Shown here: positions 34,705 to 46,869 of the stretch, piece by piece | How the letters are laid out: each line of letters starts with the position of its first letter | Numbering within the stretch: the first letter of the stretch is position 1 | From: Apostichopus japonicus | Lineage: Eukaryota > Echinodermata > Holothuroidea > Aspidochirotida > Stichopodidae | Assembly: GCF_037975245.1 (NCBI RefSeq) | Contig: NC_092581.1 | Span: 3,174,001 to 3,238,000, forward strand | Reading direction: 5' to 3' | DNA length: 64,000 bases | The notes under the pieces: model-generated | Seen by the model: the letters and a program-made list of their open reading frames with translations, nothing else | What the model was told of the DNA's origin: nothing | Database searches by the model: none | Program-made: the position numbers and the translations under genes

Positions 34705-35925
34705 TGGAAAGCGTCTGTTCTTGTTTGCTACGAGGCAATATTAAACCATATTGATTTGGGGCCAAGCTTGCAAACCTGCATTGATGTATAGAAGTCAATG
34801 CACATCGTTGAGTCCATGCACTCCAAAAAAAAAAAGATTTACAATTGTTTTCCCTTACAGTATTACAATTATGGAATTACATTACTCTTGAGTAAAAGTA
34901 AAAAAAAGAAGAAAAAGGGCAAAGATATTCCATCCCCCCCCCATGTTTATACTTTCTTAATATCCTTGACCATAAATGTCCTTCTCTTTATCTTTCTTAT
35001 CAATATACAATTTTGTATCAATACGGTCTCTAAAAATAACTTACGAGAATGGGTCGCTACTGCTTATGGATGCAATTTGTTAAACGGGCAAGAATCATCC
35101 TTCCCCGCCTCTCAATTTTCCCAATTCTACTCCTCTCTTCTATTCTCTTTCTTTTGACTTAAAAATATGCATTTTTATTCTGTTGGTTTTTTTATGAAAT
35201 ATCGTTCTTTTCAGAAGAGAAAAGTGGATTCCGACGAGGAAAAAACCCATCGGAATCAAGGATACGATAACAACAGAATCAAATTAAGTCTCGTAATCTG
35301 AACAAGTCTGGCCTCGTCAGTAACCTCTGTTACACTTTACATTAATTTGAGAGCAATTTCAGATGGCAATTTGCATATGGAACGACGATAAATTATAATG
35401 CTATATAGTACATCGGCGAAGACAAAATTTCCAATTCTTCTCAAAAAGGAATTGATCATAACTGTAAAATCTCCTGGGAAGAAAATTGTCAGGATTATGG
35501 GGGTGTTTTTTGGTAAAAAATAAGTGAAACACAGGCATGAAGTTCGGGCAAGACACATTTTACAAATGTGGTACTAATTATTTTATGATCTGCAAAACAA
35601 ATTTAACATGTGGATTTACAGACTACACTTTTATCGTAACCAGAGAAACAATTGAGTAGAAAAGTAAAACTGGGGACTGGTATGTTTCTTAATTTTGATA
35701 TGATAGCTTGTATGGTCCATATTAGTGTTTCAGGTTTCATCAATTTAAGTACATGCACGATGGTATAGGCTTAAAAGTTCAAGTTATCTTCGTCGGGATG
35801 GATATAATCCAACTGACGACCTTCACCATTGTTTTACCACTTGGAATTAGATCCATTTTCTGTTGGGAAAAGTGGAAAACCAAGCAGTTCCTTTCCTAGG
35901 TGACTTGGAAACCCCCACTTTACTT
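34705..35925. other. Non-coding stretch
   Basis: AT-rich with A runs at 34826-34835 and 34900-34920. The frame at 34798-35157 is hydrophobic by composition and has no family signature. Confidence 0.4.
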
Positions 35926-35930
35926 GATTT

Positions 35931-36312
35931 CAGTGGCGTCGCCAAGGGGTGGCCTCATGGGGTGTCACATGCCCTTCCAAAATAAAATCGTGCCCTTCAG
36001 GTGCCCACCCCCCCTGATGGAATTTGTAGTGTTAAAAAAATACTCAAACAAAAACTTTATCTGCCTTAATTAAACACATAAATATCAGACCGAATAAGTC
36101 TGAAAATTCTTGAACATAAAGTTACTTCAAGTAGTTGCAAAATATAGCACCAGATTGCATCTAAGGACCCTTAATTAATCAAAACTTGCTCAGATGGGAG
36201 GGGGACACTCGTTCCCCCGGACGGCATTCACAAATAAACATTGTGCCCCCCATTATTAAGTGCTGTGACCCCCCTGTTCCCACCAAGATTGAAATGTCTG
36301 GCGACGCCACTG
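35931..36312. mobile_element. hAT-like MITE 4
   Basis: The 382-bp element has perfect 14-bp inverted ends, CAGTGGCGTCGCCA, and a perfect 8-bp duplication, CTTGATTT, at 35923-35930 and 36313-36320. Inside it has GCACCAGATTGCATCTAAGG (36147-36166) and GGGAGGGGGACAC, both close to sequences in MITE 3. No transposase is encoded. Confidence 0.94.
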
Positions 36313-36320
36313 CTTGATTT

Positions 36321-38050
36321 GGTGAGCTAAGGATCAATTATTTTTTGTTGCCATGACAGCTGGCTTAGGGCTAACACCTATGATCATGCAGATTACTTGT
36401 AGGAGCCACTGCTTCTTAATTATGGTAGCTACAAATTGTTATAAATTACAGCAACTTTTACAAGAAATATATACATAGGAGCTGGTCAATGTGCAAACAC
36501 CACTCACAGTACCTGGTAGGAAATATGAATAGCGCACTTTGAAAATAAAAACTTACCTTTTTGGCATAACTTTTTCCAATTCTTTTCTCAACAATTGCAT
36601 AATCCATTATTAATTTCACTTTCAAGTTAATATAGATAGATATCCACTAAAATCCTGATTTTTATGCTGGTTTTTTTTATCGATTTATTTATTTTGCGGC
36701 TTTTGCTTTCGTTTGTCTTTCTTCTTCTTCTTCTTAGTTTTCACTTTCTTTCTGGTTTTCTGTTTTCTCGGGAGGAAATTTTTAGTCCATAAAAATCTTT
36801 CCGACTTCAATTATTAAAGCCTCTGCTTTAGGAAAAATTTAACAAGTCCTCGTGAACAAAATCCAAAATGATCCAAAATGCACGACACACTCAATGTCTA
36901 CCAAAAAATTTCAAAATTTTGTACGATCCAATAATTAATGTGTGTGGGAGGATCAATTGATTTTTGACAAGCTTAAAAATTGTCAACGTATTAATTTGAT
37001 ACCAAATTCCGCTACGATATTACCAGCAGAAATTTCTGACAAACGTATCATACATGTTTATATATATAAATATACATATATATCAATATATGTACTATTA
37101 ACCCTACGATATTAATACTGAATTCAAGCACAGAGCTAATATAACAACCAAATATCTCCACTATTGTCCCTGTCTGTTAATGCAAGAAACCAAATCCATA
37201 AGAACAATGATAAGCACAATTAGCACACACACACTACTTGAGTCATAGATTGACACACACACACACTGGCTTGATCTTCAAAGTCACAAGTAGAGCGGAA
37301 AAAAACAAACTACAAAGAAGTACAAAGTTGAAAGTCCTCTGAATTGATGCAAAATGAAAAGCTATTGATATGTTCAGCATGGGAAATAAGTATGCACATA
37401 CATACACACATATACATCCACAATCAGATATCTCTACAGATCCTACTATGTGTACATGTTACACAGTGTTTGACACAGTCTACGCTTCTCACAAGGTGGT
37501 GGTGGTGGTTTTCCGTACAACACAAACCATATCCCAAAGTTTGTATATGAAATTCCCATAGGTGCATGATTTAACCTTTGTCCATATTTTTACATCCACA
37601 CCAACTGAACCAAACTTCCCGTCATGTTTCTACTGCAAATGAACTGGAAATGACCCCAGAACTGTTTCAAGTGGCATGGAACTCCCCCAAGACAAGAGGA
37701 TATTGTTTGGACGGTGAGACCGACTTTCCCCGACCACATGTACAGCAAGTTTTATGGGGAGTATAAAATCATGGAAGCCTTAGAAATACTATATCAATGA
37801 GTTTCATTCAAACAGGACTCAGTCAATGACTAACTTTTATCTTTCTAGTGGAAAAAAACAACAAAAACAACAGAGGTATAGGTGACAGTGACAAACAAGT
37901 TACCTTGACTTTGACCCTATTATTGAGTATGGTAGGGGACAGTATGTACAACATATACTTCTGCATGACATAGTGGCCCTAAAGTAGAGGGATCTTGAAG
38001 CCTAGGGCTATACTAACAGTGTACGATCTATATTAATGTCTCATACTGGT
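36321..38050. other. Non-coding stretch
   Basis: A CTT patch at 36718-36735, TA patches near 37058-37095 and CA patches near 37222-37265. No supported gene. Confidence 0.4.
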
Positions 38051-38059
38051 TCATTTCTA

Positions 38060-38150
38060 GGAGAAGAGAGAGAGGGAGAGGGGAGGGGAAGAGGGGGAGG
38101 GGAGGGAGGTGAAGAGGGGGAGGGGAGGGGGAGAGGGGGAGGGGTGTGAT
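38060..38150 (+). repeat. Purine-rich GGGGA/GAGA tract
   Basis: About 90 bp of G and A only, with repeated GAGGGGGAGGGGAGGG blocks. It has G-quadruplex and triplex potential. A second G-rich patch lies at 38391-38433. Confidence 0.9.
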
Positions 38151-38879
38151 ATGGTCAAGACAAAGGTTGAGTTTGTTTCACCTTTGAGCTCTTAAATAGT
38201 ATTAAAGAACAGGTTATCATTTCCATCAGAAGAACAAATTCTGTTGTCAAGTTTTAATCACGAAATAAATGTCAAGAATCACTTCACATTTTACGGATAA
38301 AGGCCTATGTAAACACACTATTAAACACTGAAAAGGAGAAAATTGTACTTTGTAACCAGCTGGTATATGTTACTCCTGTTCCATATGGGGAAGAGGAGCG
38401 AAGGGGGTGTGGGTGGGGGGGATGGGATGGAGGAGAAAGGATAATTGGATGTATGTATGCTACAGCCTCGGAGGTCATTAGTTCACTACATGTGTCTATC
38501 TAGGTATATACAGTACAAAGCCAGAGATGTAGAACACGTATCCCACAAAAAGGACAAAATGGCAATATCCGATATAACACTGACGTACTGTCCCATATTG
38601 GCAATATCACCTCCATTGGCACGGGACGAGTGATCACTATAATTTGCACATTTGGAGTACATACAGTATTTGAAATCACATGGTCTGTTATGTAATCTGA
38701 AGTCTCCTTATGAACAACAACAAAACAAAAATTAAAATTAATAAAAAAAAATTAAATAAGGGAAGCCTGAGTTTTCAAACTCCCCATGCAGACTCCTAAT
38801 TTGCTGTTTTGCTCCATTGTTGGATATTTTTACACTAATTCTACACTAGGAAGATAAATTCTGGCTTGACCAATTCAGT

Positions 38880-38919
38880 AATGTCCTAACTGAATGTAGT
38901 CATTTTCAGTTAGGACATT
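38880..38919. repeat. Perfect 15-bp stem, 10-nt loop
   Basis: AATGTCCTAACTGAA is exactly complementary to TTCAGTTAGGACATT after a 10-nt loop. It is followed by CCCACC and not by a T run, so no terminator role is suggested. Confidence 0.85.
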
Positions 38920-41770
38920 CCCACCTGTGTTCTCATGGTTTAGTTAGTCAATGATTCCTGCCTTCCCTTCCCACCATCCTTGCTAACAGCAAACGGTTTG
39001 TTCCGCACAATATGGAAGTGGCTTGCGCATGCAAGTAGTGTAAGATATGTACCATAAAGCCACCTCAAGATATGGAGATAAAAAACCAAGCCAATTGTAC
39101 ACCGACAGAGCCTACATGTAACCCTACATACACTGTAGACTCAATATCTTTAGCTAGGCTAGATATGTTTGGCCTTATTAAAGTATGTACAATATATGGC
39201 CACCTTTCAATAATTCAATAAAAGATGACCTTATTCTGCAGGAACAATTTAACCGTGGCAGATAAAAGAGACGAGAAAAAAAAAAGATTAAAAAAGAAGA
39301 AAATGTCCCCTCCACTTTCTAGGTTATGGTCACGGTAAGATGAACCGTGGCGTGGAATTTACACAAAGTAACCTAAATTTAATTATCTCGCATCGAGATG
39401 GATCGATACGTCTCAGCTGGCCATGATGTAGTACGCGTGAAGAAACTATCTATCGAGTGCCATAATAAAGAATCAAAATAAGAAACTTGTGACATGTGTT
39501 ATATTTGAAGGATAGGCCAACACATACTTAATCCTTCTAAACCATTGCATGTTTGACTATTTATCTCTAGTGGGATGATAAAATATTGTGCCATGAACAG
39601 AAATCTACACCCTTCTTTGTTTGGTCGAAAAATTTAAACGTGGACGACATCCATTTCATCTCTACCCTTTGCAAATTTCCAAAAGACGGGAATGAATTTG
39701 ACGCGCATCATACTTTGATGTACACAAATGTTTCTTGAGGTGATGATGTGCTGCTCTGTTTACAGGTATGAATAATGCCTTCCGAGCTTGAACATCACCA
39801 TAATCACCGCGAAGGCGTCGAATGTTCAAACATTTGCTTTTTCATTATCTATATTCCACTCTGAAAGAAATCCCTATATCGTTGGGAGAGTGAAACGATA
39901 TTGTTACCCAAGATATTCAATTTCAAAATTTGTTCCGAAACTGAATGTGACGATTGATCGCTGACGAAGCGCCGCTGAGTGATATTTTACCTGGTCGTAA
40001 CTCACGTGGCAGAGAAATTAAGCAAAGAAAATATCTATGGTTGCTTATCGCGTTTGTATAAACTTATGGATCAATTTCCTTGGTCTTCAATTTCTATGAT
40101 GTCATGACTAGCCAATGATATAGGGACGACAACATTTTACTTCTTCTTCTTCCTCTTTGGTGTCATAGTCTACAAGTTTTTTCCCACCCCCCCCAAAAAA
40201 AGACAAAAAATGAAAAAAAAGGTTATTTATAAACCAGCAATAACAACTTCGTTGGTGACAGTTAAGTAAGATAAAATGGCTACCAAGTTCTTAATTAACA
40301 AGCCACTTACGGTACTGGTCTTAAAATTGAGCAAGTCAGAAGTGGAATATCATCGTTACGAAGAGCAACCAAGCGGTCACGTTATAAAGGGCAAAAAAGA
40401 AGAGGAAAAAAGGGCAAGGGAAAGAAACAAATTGTATGACACATGTATACAAGGAAGATATTGAAGTGAACGTGTTGTAACTTCGTCTGGCAGTCATGCA
40501 CAATGCCGAAACATTCATAATCCATAAACTTTTTTCCCCAGACGACCAGATAAATATCGACACCGGCCTTATGTCTGACTTATATAGTCATTCATCAGCC
40601 GCAATGGATGGCTTCCTCCATCTGTTACATTTTGCACCCCTCGACGAATCGCAATCTCTCCGATGCCAAAACAATGCGCGGTCATTTGACGTACTACACG
40701 GTATCCGGTTTCGTAAACACGGTTCTACGTACAATTTATGTCGACGAAGAATCGGCCGTACGATATTGGTGGTCTCTTGATGGACTCGATAAGTGGTGTC
40801 TACAGGATTCCATCCAATCTATTTTTCACAAATATTTCACGAGAAAAATGACTCCGAAACAAGTCACAATCGATTCTTTTCGACATCCCAAAATGCCGAG
40901 GGAATTTGATAGCCGTGCTATTAATGGAGTATCCAAGCCCCAGATGATAAACGATTTTTAGAGAATAATTGTGCAACAATGTGAGAGTCTGTGACTGGGA
41001 CAAATTGCCAATATTTGCTTTTATAGGAGTTGTTTTTGGTTGTTCAAAAGTCTGAACAATAAATCACTAATTATCTCGATAATAAATATGACCAGGCAAT
41101 TTGGTAATTATAGATTTCATGCACTAGGTATTCCCGGCTGTTGTTATAAAACAGAGATCGATATTCGACGTAACGTGACGAAAAAATAAACGATATTTAA
41201 AACTAGCGGCCAATAACCTCCGCGAATAAATATTGACTCATTACATATGCAATGATGCGATACTGATACGATTAAATGAAATTCGAACTAACTTAGTTCA
41301 CTATTTTTAGATAAATTGTTGTAAATTTGAGTGGGGAAAAATGTACCTGGAATGTTTACTTGCATTCTGCAATAGGACACCTTCATTGTTGAGGTCTGAT
41401 CAATAATTGTGTTGCATATCAGGTATGATGCATGTAAATTGTTCATAGTTGCCCATGATACAATTGTGTATGAGGCAATCATAGGGGGAGAAATAAGGTA
41501 GTAATTACAAGGCTTGTCATTGAACAGTCTAATAGATGGTCCAAAAATTTGTCCAATCACTTTGAATGTTATATTATATAATCAGTGAATGGGGAAAGTA
41601 ATTGTCATATTAATTTATCCAAGAGAAAGAGAATATTGATGTTTCATTTAAAGGGGATCTAATCTAACTGCTTTGATGACACAGTTGATGAGACACATAC
41701 GGTGTAATTTGTATAATCAAAAACAAGAAGTAATATTTGCCGGTATTTTTTTCCTATTTCGAAGGAAGAC
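38920..41770. other. Non-coding stretch
   Basis: Overlapping frames at 40496-40961 are the longest here, but they have no domain signature and overlap each other in two frames. Nothing else is recognisable. Confidence 0.4.
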
Positions 41771-41774
41771 TTTG

Positions 41775-42245
41775 TGCAGAATTTTAGACTTGAAATTCAA
41801 GAAAAAATGACAAAAATGAGTGAAAGTAATATTTCTATAGCTGTTCTTGTTTTCAAATTATTCACCCTTTTATGGATGCTTATAGTCTCTGGAAAGCTCC
41901 TTTAAGGCTAAATTGGTGATGATGTCATCGGGCGCCTCATTGCTGGTCTAAATGTTGATACCAATCCATTGTTTTATCAATTATAATAGCTGAAGAGAAA
42001 CATGTTCTTTTAACTGTTGCATATATAAACAATACTTCAGCCCTTGGATATGACATTCAACACCATTTGTCCACAAACAATCTGTAACTTATTGTAAAGC
42101 GTGTGATTTGATGGCCTAAAATGAAGCCCCTTGTTTATACCCATCGAATTTGATGTTGCATAATGAGAAAACTGACCCTTATGGTCTGTGTATTAAACTA
42201 CATAGTCCAGTCACTTTAATTGATGAATCTCAGCTTATTAAAGCC
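41775..42245 (+). repeat. Dispersed repeat, copy B
   Basis: Collinear with the copy at 13770-14250 through GTAATATTTCTATAG, GCTCCTTTAAGGCTAAATTG, CAATCCATT, TTCTTTTAACT and ATGGTCTGTGTATTAAACTA. It stops close to the SINE at 42262. Confidence 0.65.
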
Positions 42246-42261
42246 TGGACATATTATATTT

Positions 42262-42556
42262 GATTTTTATATAGGGCTTTACACCAGCGATAGGTCTCAA
42301 AGCGCTTTACAGACGTTATATTAGCCCTGGTCAATGATAACCTGTCCCAGAGACAATCCTTCCAGTCGGCAGCAGTTATATACTGCGCCCAATGACAAGT
42401 TACCTCACAGGTACCCATTTAACCCCTGGGTGGAGAGAGGCAAATGAGATAAAGTATCTTGCCCAAGGACACAACGTAATGGACTAGGCAGGAATCGAAC
42501 CAGCAATCCTTGGATCACAAGTCTGACGCCTTAGCCAATTGGCCACCACGCTCTCG
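42262..42556 (-). mobile_element. tRNA-derived SINE
   Basis: On the minus strand it starts with a tRNA-like head: GGTGGCCAATTGGCTAAGGC (A box), an anticodon-like loop CTTGTGA, and GGTTCGATTCC (a near-perfect B box). The body contains CCTTGGGCAAGATACTTTAT, AAATGGGTACCTGTGAGG and a final TGTAAAGCGCTTTGAGACC, then TATATAAAAATC. Such a tail, with AAGCGCTTTGAG and a closing TATATAA, is common to tRNA-derived SINEs in many animals, from memory. No target duplication was recognised. Confidence 0.75.
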
Positions 42557-42559
42557 ATA

Positions 42560-44260
42560 TACCAGTGTCTTGGAATGATCTACAATGTATCAAACTAAAA
42601 TTTCGAGCAGTGAAGTCACCCTTTAAAGGAAAATTGATTGGGTTTCTTAACATCAGTGTCTATCACAACTTATATTAAACAGTTTTTAAGTGGTTGATGA
42701 GAGGATGTGCTTATCTATCATTTTCCAACAAGAGAGAATTTAATTGGGTGGATACAATATGCTGAAATATTTACAGGAAAGACTAGACTGAACAGGAAAG
42801 CATAGAATATATTTGGAATGCTGCAGTGTGCATTACACATTACCAGACAATAATATGGAATCCTCCATAACATGCATACTGCCATGAAATAAGACTAATA
42901 CTAAAACTAAAACTAAAACATAAAAAATGAAATTTTCCCAGAGAAAAAATAACATTTTTGATATAGTTACACAGAATATTAGTTTTTCTTGCTTTATATA
43001 GGATCATTTTTTTTACCACCTGAAATCAATATACACAACTTATTTCATTCTCTCTTTATTGTGTGTATTTTAAAATCTGAGAATGTTGCATTAAGACTTC
43101 CAACAAATTTAGTATTGGAAAAAAAATGCAAAATTTGACAAAAAAGGCAAAATTACAAAAATTGCTGCTTCAAAAGTTATCGGTACTGCACCCAAATTTT
43201 CCCCCAAAAAATGCTTCTTTTTTTTCTTTCTGTCGGTTAATTTCTCCCCACAGGTAATAAAAATGAGTGACCCATTAAAAACTTTTTCAAATGGCAGCAA
43301 AATGCATCATAGTTTTTTGGTTTTCCCATCACATCCTTACGACTAAGTTCATGATTGGTGACACATCCATACCAAAAGGTCAATAATGCCACAACAAGAC
43401 AATGTGTTAATTAAGGTGATTTCATTAGTTCTGTCTGTCCACTTTAATCAGGAATAATTTTCTAGCCAGCGATAAAAAGCTGTGAAGTTTTGATTCCCGA
43501 CATCTCTCTTCTCTCTCCCCCGCCCTGCCACTTTTTATTTTTCATTGTTTCTTTTGTCTGTTTTGTTGTTCAATTTGATTGATCCTGACATAAAAAAAAA
43601 TATATAAAAAAAGTACTTCCATGATACATAATCATTTCATGCTTGCAACCTTGAGTTTCACTTATGTTTTTTTGTTTTGTTTTAACGTTTTATGTAAACA
43701 AGACCAATACACATTTCCATCTCTTGAATTCTTACCGATTTTCCTGTTAGTATACATGAAGGCATTTATTAGCTTTCTCCCGTAAAACATTCGCAATCCC
43801 GATGACAGACCCACCAGATGGCCCTTCCGTATAAATAGAATTTTACGCGGCGTGGCGTCAGGATTTTTTCCGACCTCATAAGATATTGCTTTGCACTGTG
43901 CTCACTGAAGGGTTAGCTAAGCCTAAATTGATTAAACACAGTAAGAAACTTCATAAATAAAAATATATATAAAAAAAAAGGAGAAAAAAAATAAGGGGAA
44001 AAGAGTTCCAGTTGGTTGGTGTTAGTATTCACCAGATGTTAAATTATCATGGAGAACTTAGAACATTTTTTTATATTTTTGTTTTTTATCCAGTGCATGG
44101 GTTTAGCTCATCATCTATTTCCCAAAAATTTGCCCGTGAGTTTTCTTTGAAAGGGTTTAGAAAAACAGAGACAGGAGTTGGTGACAAGTTGCAGTGTTTA
44201 GTATTAATATAACACTCTGATGAATAGTCCATAAAAACTATCGCCAGCCGCATTATTTCA
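42560..44260. other. Non-coding stretch
   Basis: AT-rich with several A or T runs (43122-43130, 43207-43224, 43590-43610, 43970-43990). No gene is supported. Confidence 0.4.
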
Positions 44261-44284
44261 TTATAATATATGTTTATAGGCCAT

Positions 44285-44410
44285 CCATATATATGTATGT
44301 GAATATATATATGTATGTATAGATATATGTGTGTATGAATATATATATGTATGTGAATATATATATGTGTGTATGAATATATATGTATGTATAGATATAT
44401 GTGTGTATGA

Positions 44411-44450
<40 letters not shown>

Positions 44451-44455
44451 ATGAA

Positions 44456-44498
<43 letters not shown>

Positions 44499-44501
44499 TA
44501 A

Positions 44502-44550
<49 letters not shown>
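44285..44550. repeat. GTATGAATATATA / TA microsatellite block
   Basis: Units ATATGTATGTATAGATATAT, GTGTATGAAT and pure TA. It continues on the other side of MITE 6. Confidence 0.95.
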
Positions 44551-44553
<3 letters not shown>

Positions 44554-44851
44554 GGTTATAGCCACGCCGGCCGGCGGCGGCCGGTGGTAACCGCCACTCA
44601 CGCCTGCCGGCCGGCATTGGAAGTGAATAAACAGCCCACCGGCCGGCACAAAAAATAGTAAAATACTTGTGAAATACAACAAAAGTAACAAATTTATCTT
44701 TCCCTTGCCGTAAAACATGATAATAACGTCACCTTTTTCTGTTATTTACCTTAAGCGGGCCCCTGGACGCCCGGCCGTGAGATGCGAGAGCTTCGCTCGC
44801 TACGCTTCGCAAATTTATTTAACCAGCACTCACAATCTCCTAGCTATAACC

Positions 44852-44854
<3 letters not shown>
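44551..44854. mobile_element. hAT-like MITE 6, inserted in a TA microsatellite
   Basis: The 304-bp element has perfect 12-bp inverted ends, CAGGGTTATAGC. It is bounded on both sides by TATATATA, which fits an 8-bp duplication but cannot be told from the surrounding TA repeat. The left half is very GC-rich with repeated CCGGCCGGC. A GCGAG/CTCGC hairpin lies near 44785-44801. No transposase is encoded. Confidence 0.85.
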
Positions 44855-44920
<66 letters not shown>

Positions 44921-44952
44921 TATAAACATATATATATATATATATAGCTATA

Positions 44953-45040
<88 letters not shown>
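44855..45040. repeat. TA microsatellite
   Basis: Continuous (TA)n with GTGTGTATATA and AAATATATAAACATATA interruptions. Confidence 0.96.
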
Positions 45041-45394
45041 TAAATAGTCCATTCTATTCTTTTTCTCGTATGAACAGAGATGGTTATAACCACAACAACA
45101 ATAAAAGACCCCAAAAAAAACATTTGAGATATAACAGACGTGGTACTTTTGGCATATATGTTCCACGCCTAGCTGCGCCTTAGATTCGTTGTGAGAAGTC
45201 ATCAACCTTGGTATTATGGGAGGCCATATGGCACACTTGGAATTGCTTAACTATTGACACATGAATCGTTCATCCCTCACCTAACTGACTATATATATGT
45301 AACGAATCTAAATGGCTACAATAACTGCAATTGCAAGGGCATCAGTTAATATTACTCCCCTCCCCCAAATATGATCAGTTAATACTTCCCCCCC

Positions 45395-45450
45395 CCCTCC
45401 CCGTCACCAAAATATGCTAGAAATAGTCAGATGATGGTCACCAATCCTCA
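45395..45450 (+). repeat. Copy of the ATGCTAG...ATGGTCA dispersed motif
   Basis: AAATATGCTAGAAATAGTCA followed by GATGATGGTCACC, close to the copy at 59137. Confidence 0.5.
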
Positions 45451-45661
45451 AGGCAAATTTGACCACCACTCTAACAGCAGTTTTATATCCACACTGAACT
45501 ATTTAATCGTCTGTTCTAATAATTAATCCTCAGACTGATTTAAATAAAAATGGATGATCCGAACTCTGACAAAGTACTTTTGACAACTTTCTAGCAAATT
45601 TTAGTAGCATTGCTCAAATATTGGGCAACCTATACTGATGACCTTAAGCTAACTGGGTAGA

Positions 45662-45690
45662 GACAAAATTATATTATTATTATTATTATA
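45662..45690 (+). repeat. (TTA)n microsatellite
   Basis: ATTATATTATTATTATTATTATA. Confidence 0.9.
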
Positions 45691-45841
45691 AAGTGGAAAA
45701 ATAGATCATTGTGGTTGAAAAATAAATCCTTGGGATCAACAAAGAAATATATTCTGGATTTGAAGTTGTTTGTGTGATTTTTGAACAGTCGTTTTTTTGT
45801 GTCTATTCTTCCTTGTTTTTTTTATTATAATTGTACCTTTT

Positions 45842-46140
45842 CTTTTTGCTGTTGCTAAATTTTTTACCAATATTATAATGTCTTAAAATTGTTGTTTTGC
45901 TATATAATAGTCTGTATAATTGATTTCTTTTCACAAATGTGTTTGCTAATACTACATTTTTCTTTCTTTTGTTTCATAATATTACATATCCTTTTTGCTG
46001 TTGCTAAATTTATACCAAAATTATGTCTTAAGAGTGTTTGTTTTGCTAAATAATAGTCTGTAAAATTGATTTCTTTTCACAAACGTGTTTGCTAATATTA
46101 CATATTTTATTTCTTTTGTTTTACAATATTACATTTTGCC
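45842..46140 (+). repeat. Tandem duplication, period about 149 bp
   Basis: CTTTTTGCTGTTGCTAAATT occurs at 45842 and 45991. After it come ATAATAGTCTGTA, AATTGATTTCTTTTCACAAA and GTGTTTGCTAATA in both copies. Differences are scattered substitutions and short indels. Confidence 0.9.
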
Positions 46141-46413
46141 TTCAATTACTGTCCATTTCCATTTTGTTCAAGGTTAATATAGAAAATATTGTTTTTGGTT
46201 GTGATTTATTTATTTAATTTTCAATTAATAATTAATAACATTTTCTGATTTATTTCTTTGTTTGTCACCTTCAGCTTCCAATCTTTGATAATAGACAAAT
46301 ACTTGACACATCCATGGAAGATGAACATGTAAACAATGGTTCAGTCAATTTGAAATTCAGTGATAAAACATCAAACCTAAGATATCTGTGGACATACAGA
46401 CTGGTGCAGTGGA

Positions 46414-46490
46414 GGGGGGGTAGGGGAAGGGAGGGGAGGGGAGGGGAGGAGAGGCATATGGATGGGCTTGGGGGGGTGGGAAGGAGGACA
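46414..46490 (+). repeat. G-rich tract (GGGGAGGGG)
   Basis: GGAGGGGGGGTAGGGGAAGG and GGGGAGGGGAGGGGAGG, with G-quadruplex potential. Confidence 0.88.
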
Positions 46491-46825
46491 CATGAAAGCA
46501 TGGCATGATTCTGAAGCTGGTAATATTCTATGAATTAATAAAAGGTATTAACTAAAAATTTCTAGAAAAAATATATCACCAACAAAATGGAACAGGAAAC
46601 GGTCATAACAAACACAGAAATGACAACAACAACAACAGCACTTTTTTCTTAAAATAACAATATGTTTTAAAACTAAATAGGTAAAGAACCTATGACCATC
46701 CTAATGTCATAGCACATGCTTCTAGTCCTAATTCACAAGCAATCTGTAGATTCAAAGACTTTTCGTAGATGGTTCGTGTATTTCTCACTCTCTGTATGAT
46801 GTTTATATTGTATCCTCCACTTTAG

Positions 46826-46826
<1 letters not shown>

Positions 46827-46867
<41 letters not shown>

Positions 46868-46868
46868 A
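46827..46868. repeat. TA/CA microsatellite
   Basis: (TA)n ending in CACACATACAC. Confidence 0.92.
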
Positions 46869-46869
46869 C

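Noticed and set aside
38880-38919. 15-bp hairpin as a transcription terminator
   Set aside because: There is no T run after the stem, and intrinsic terminators are not expected in animal nuclear DNA.
40496-40961. Two overlapping plus-strand frames of 94 and 117 codons
   Set aside because: They overlap in different frames, show no domain and have no splice or start support.
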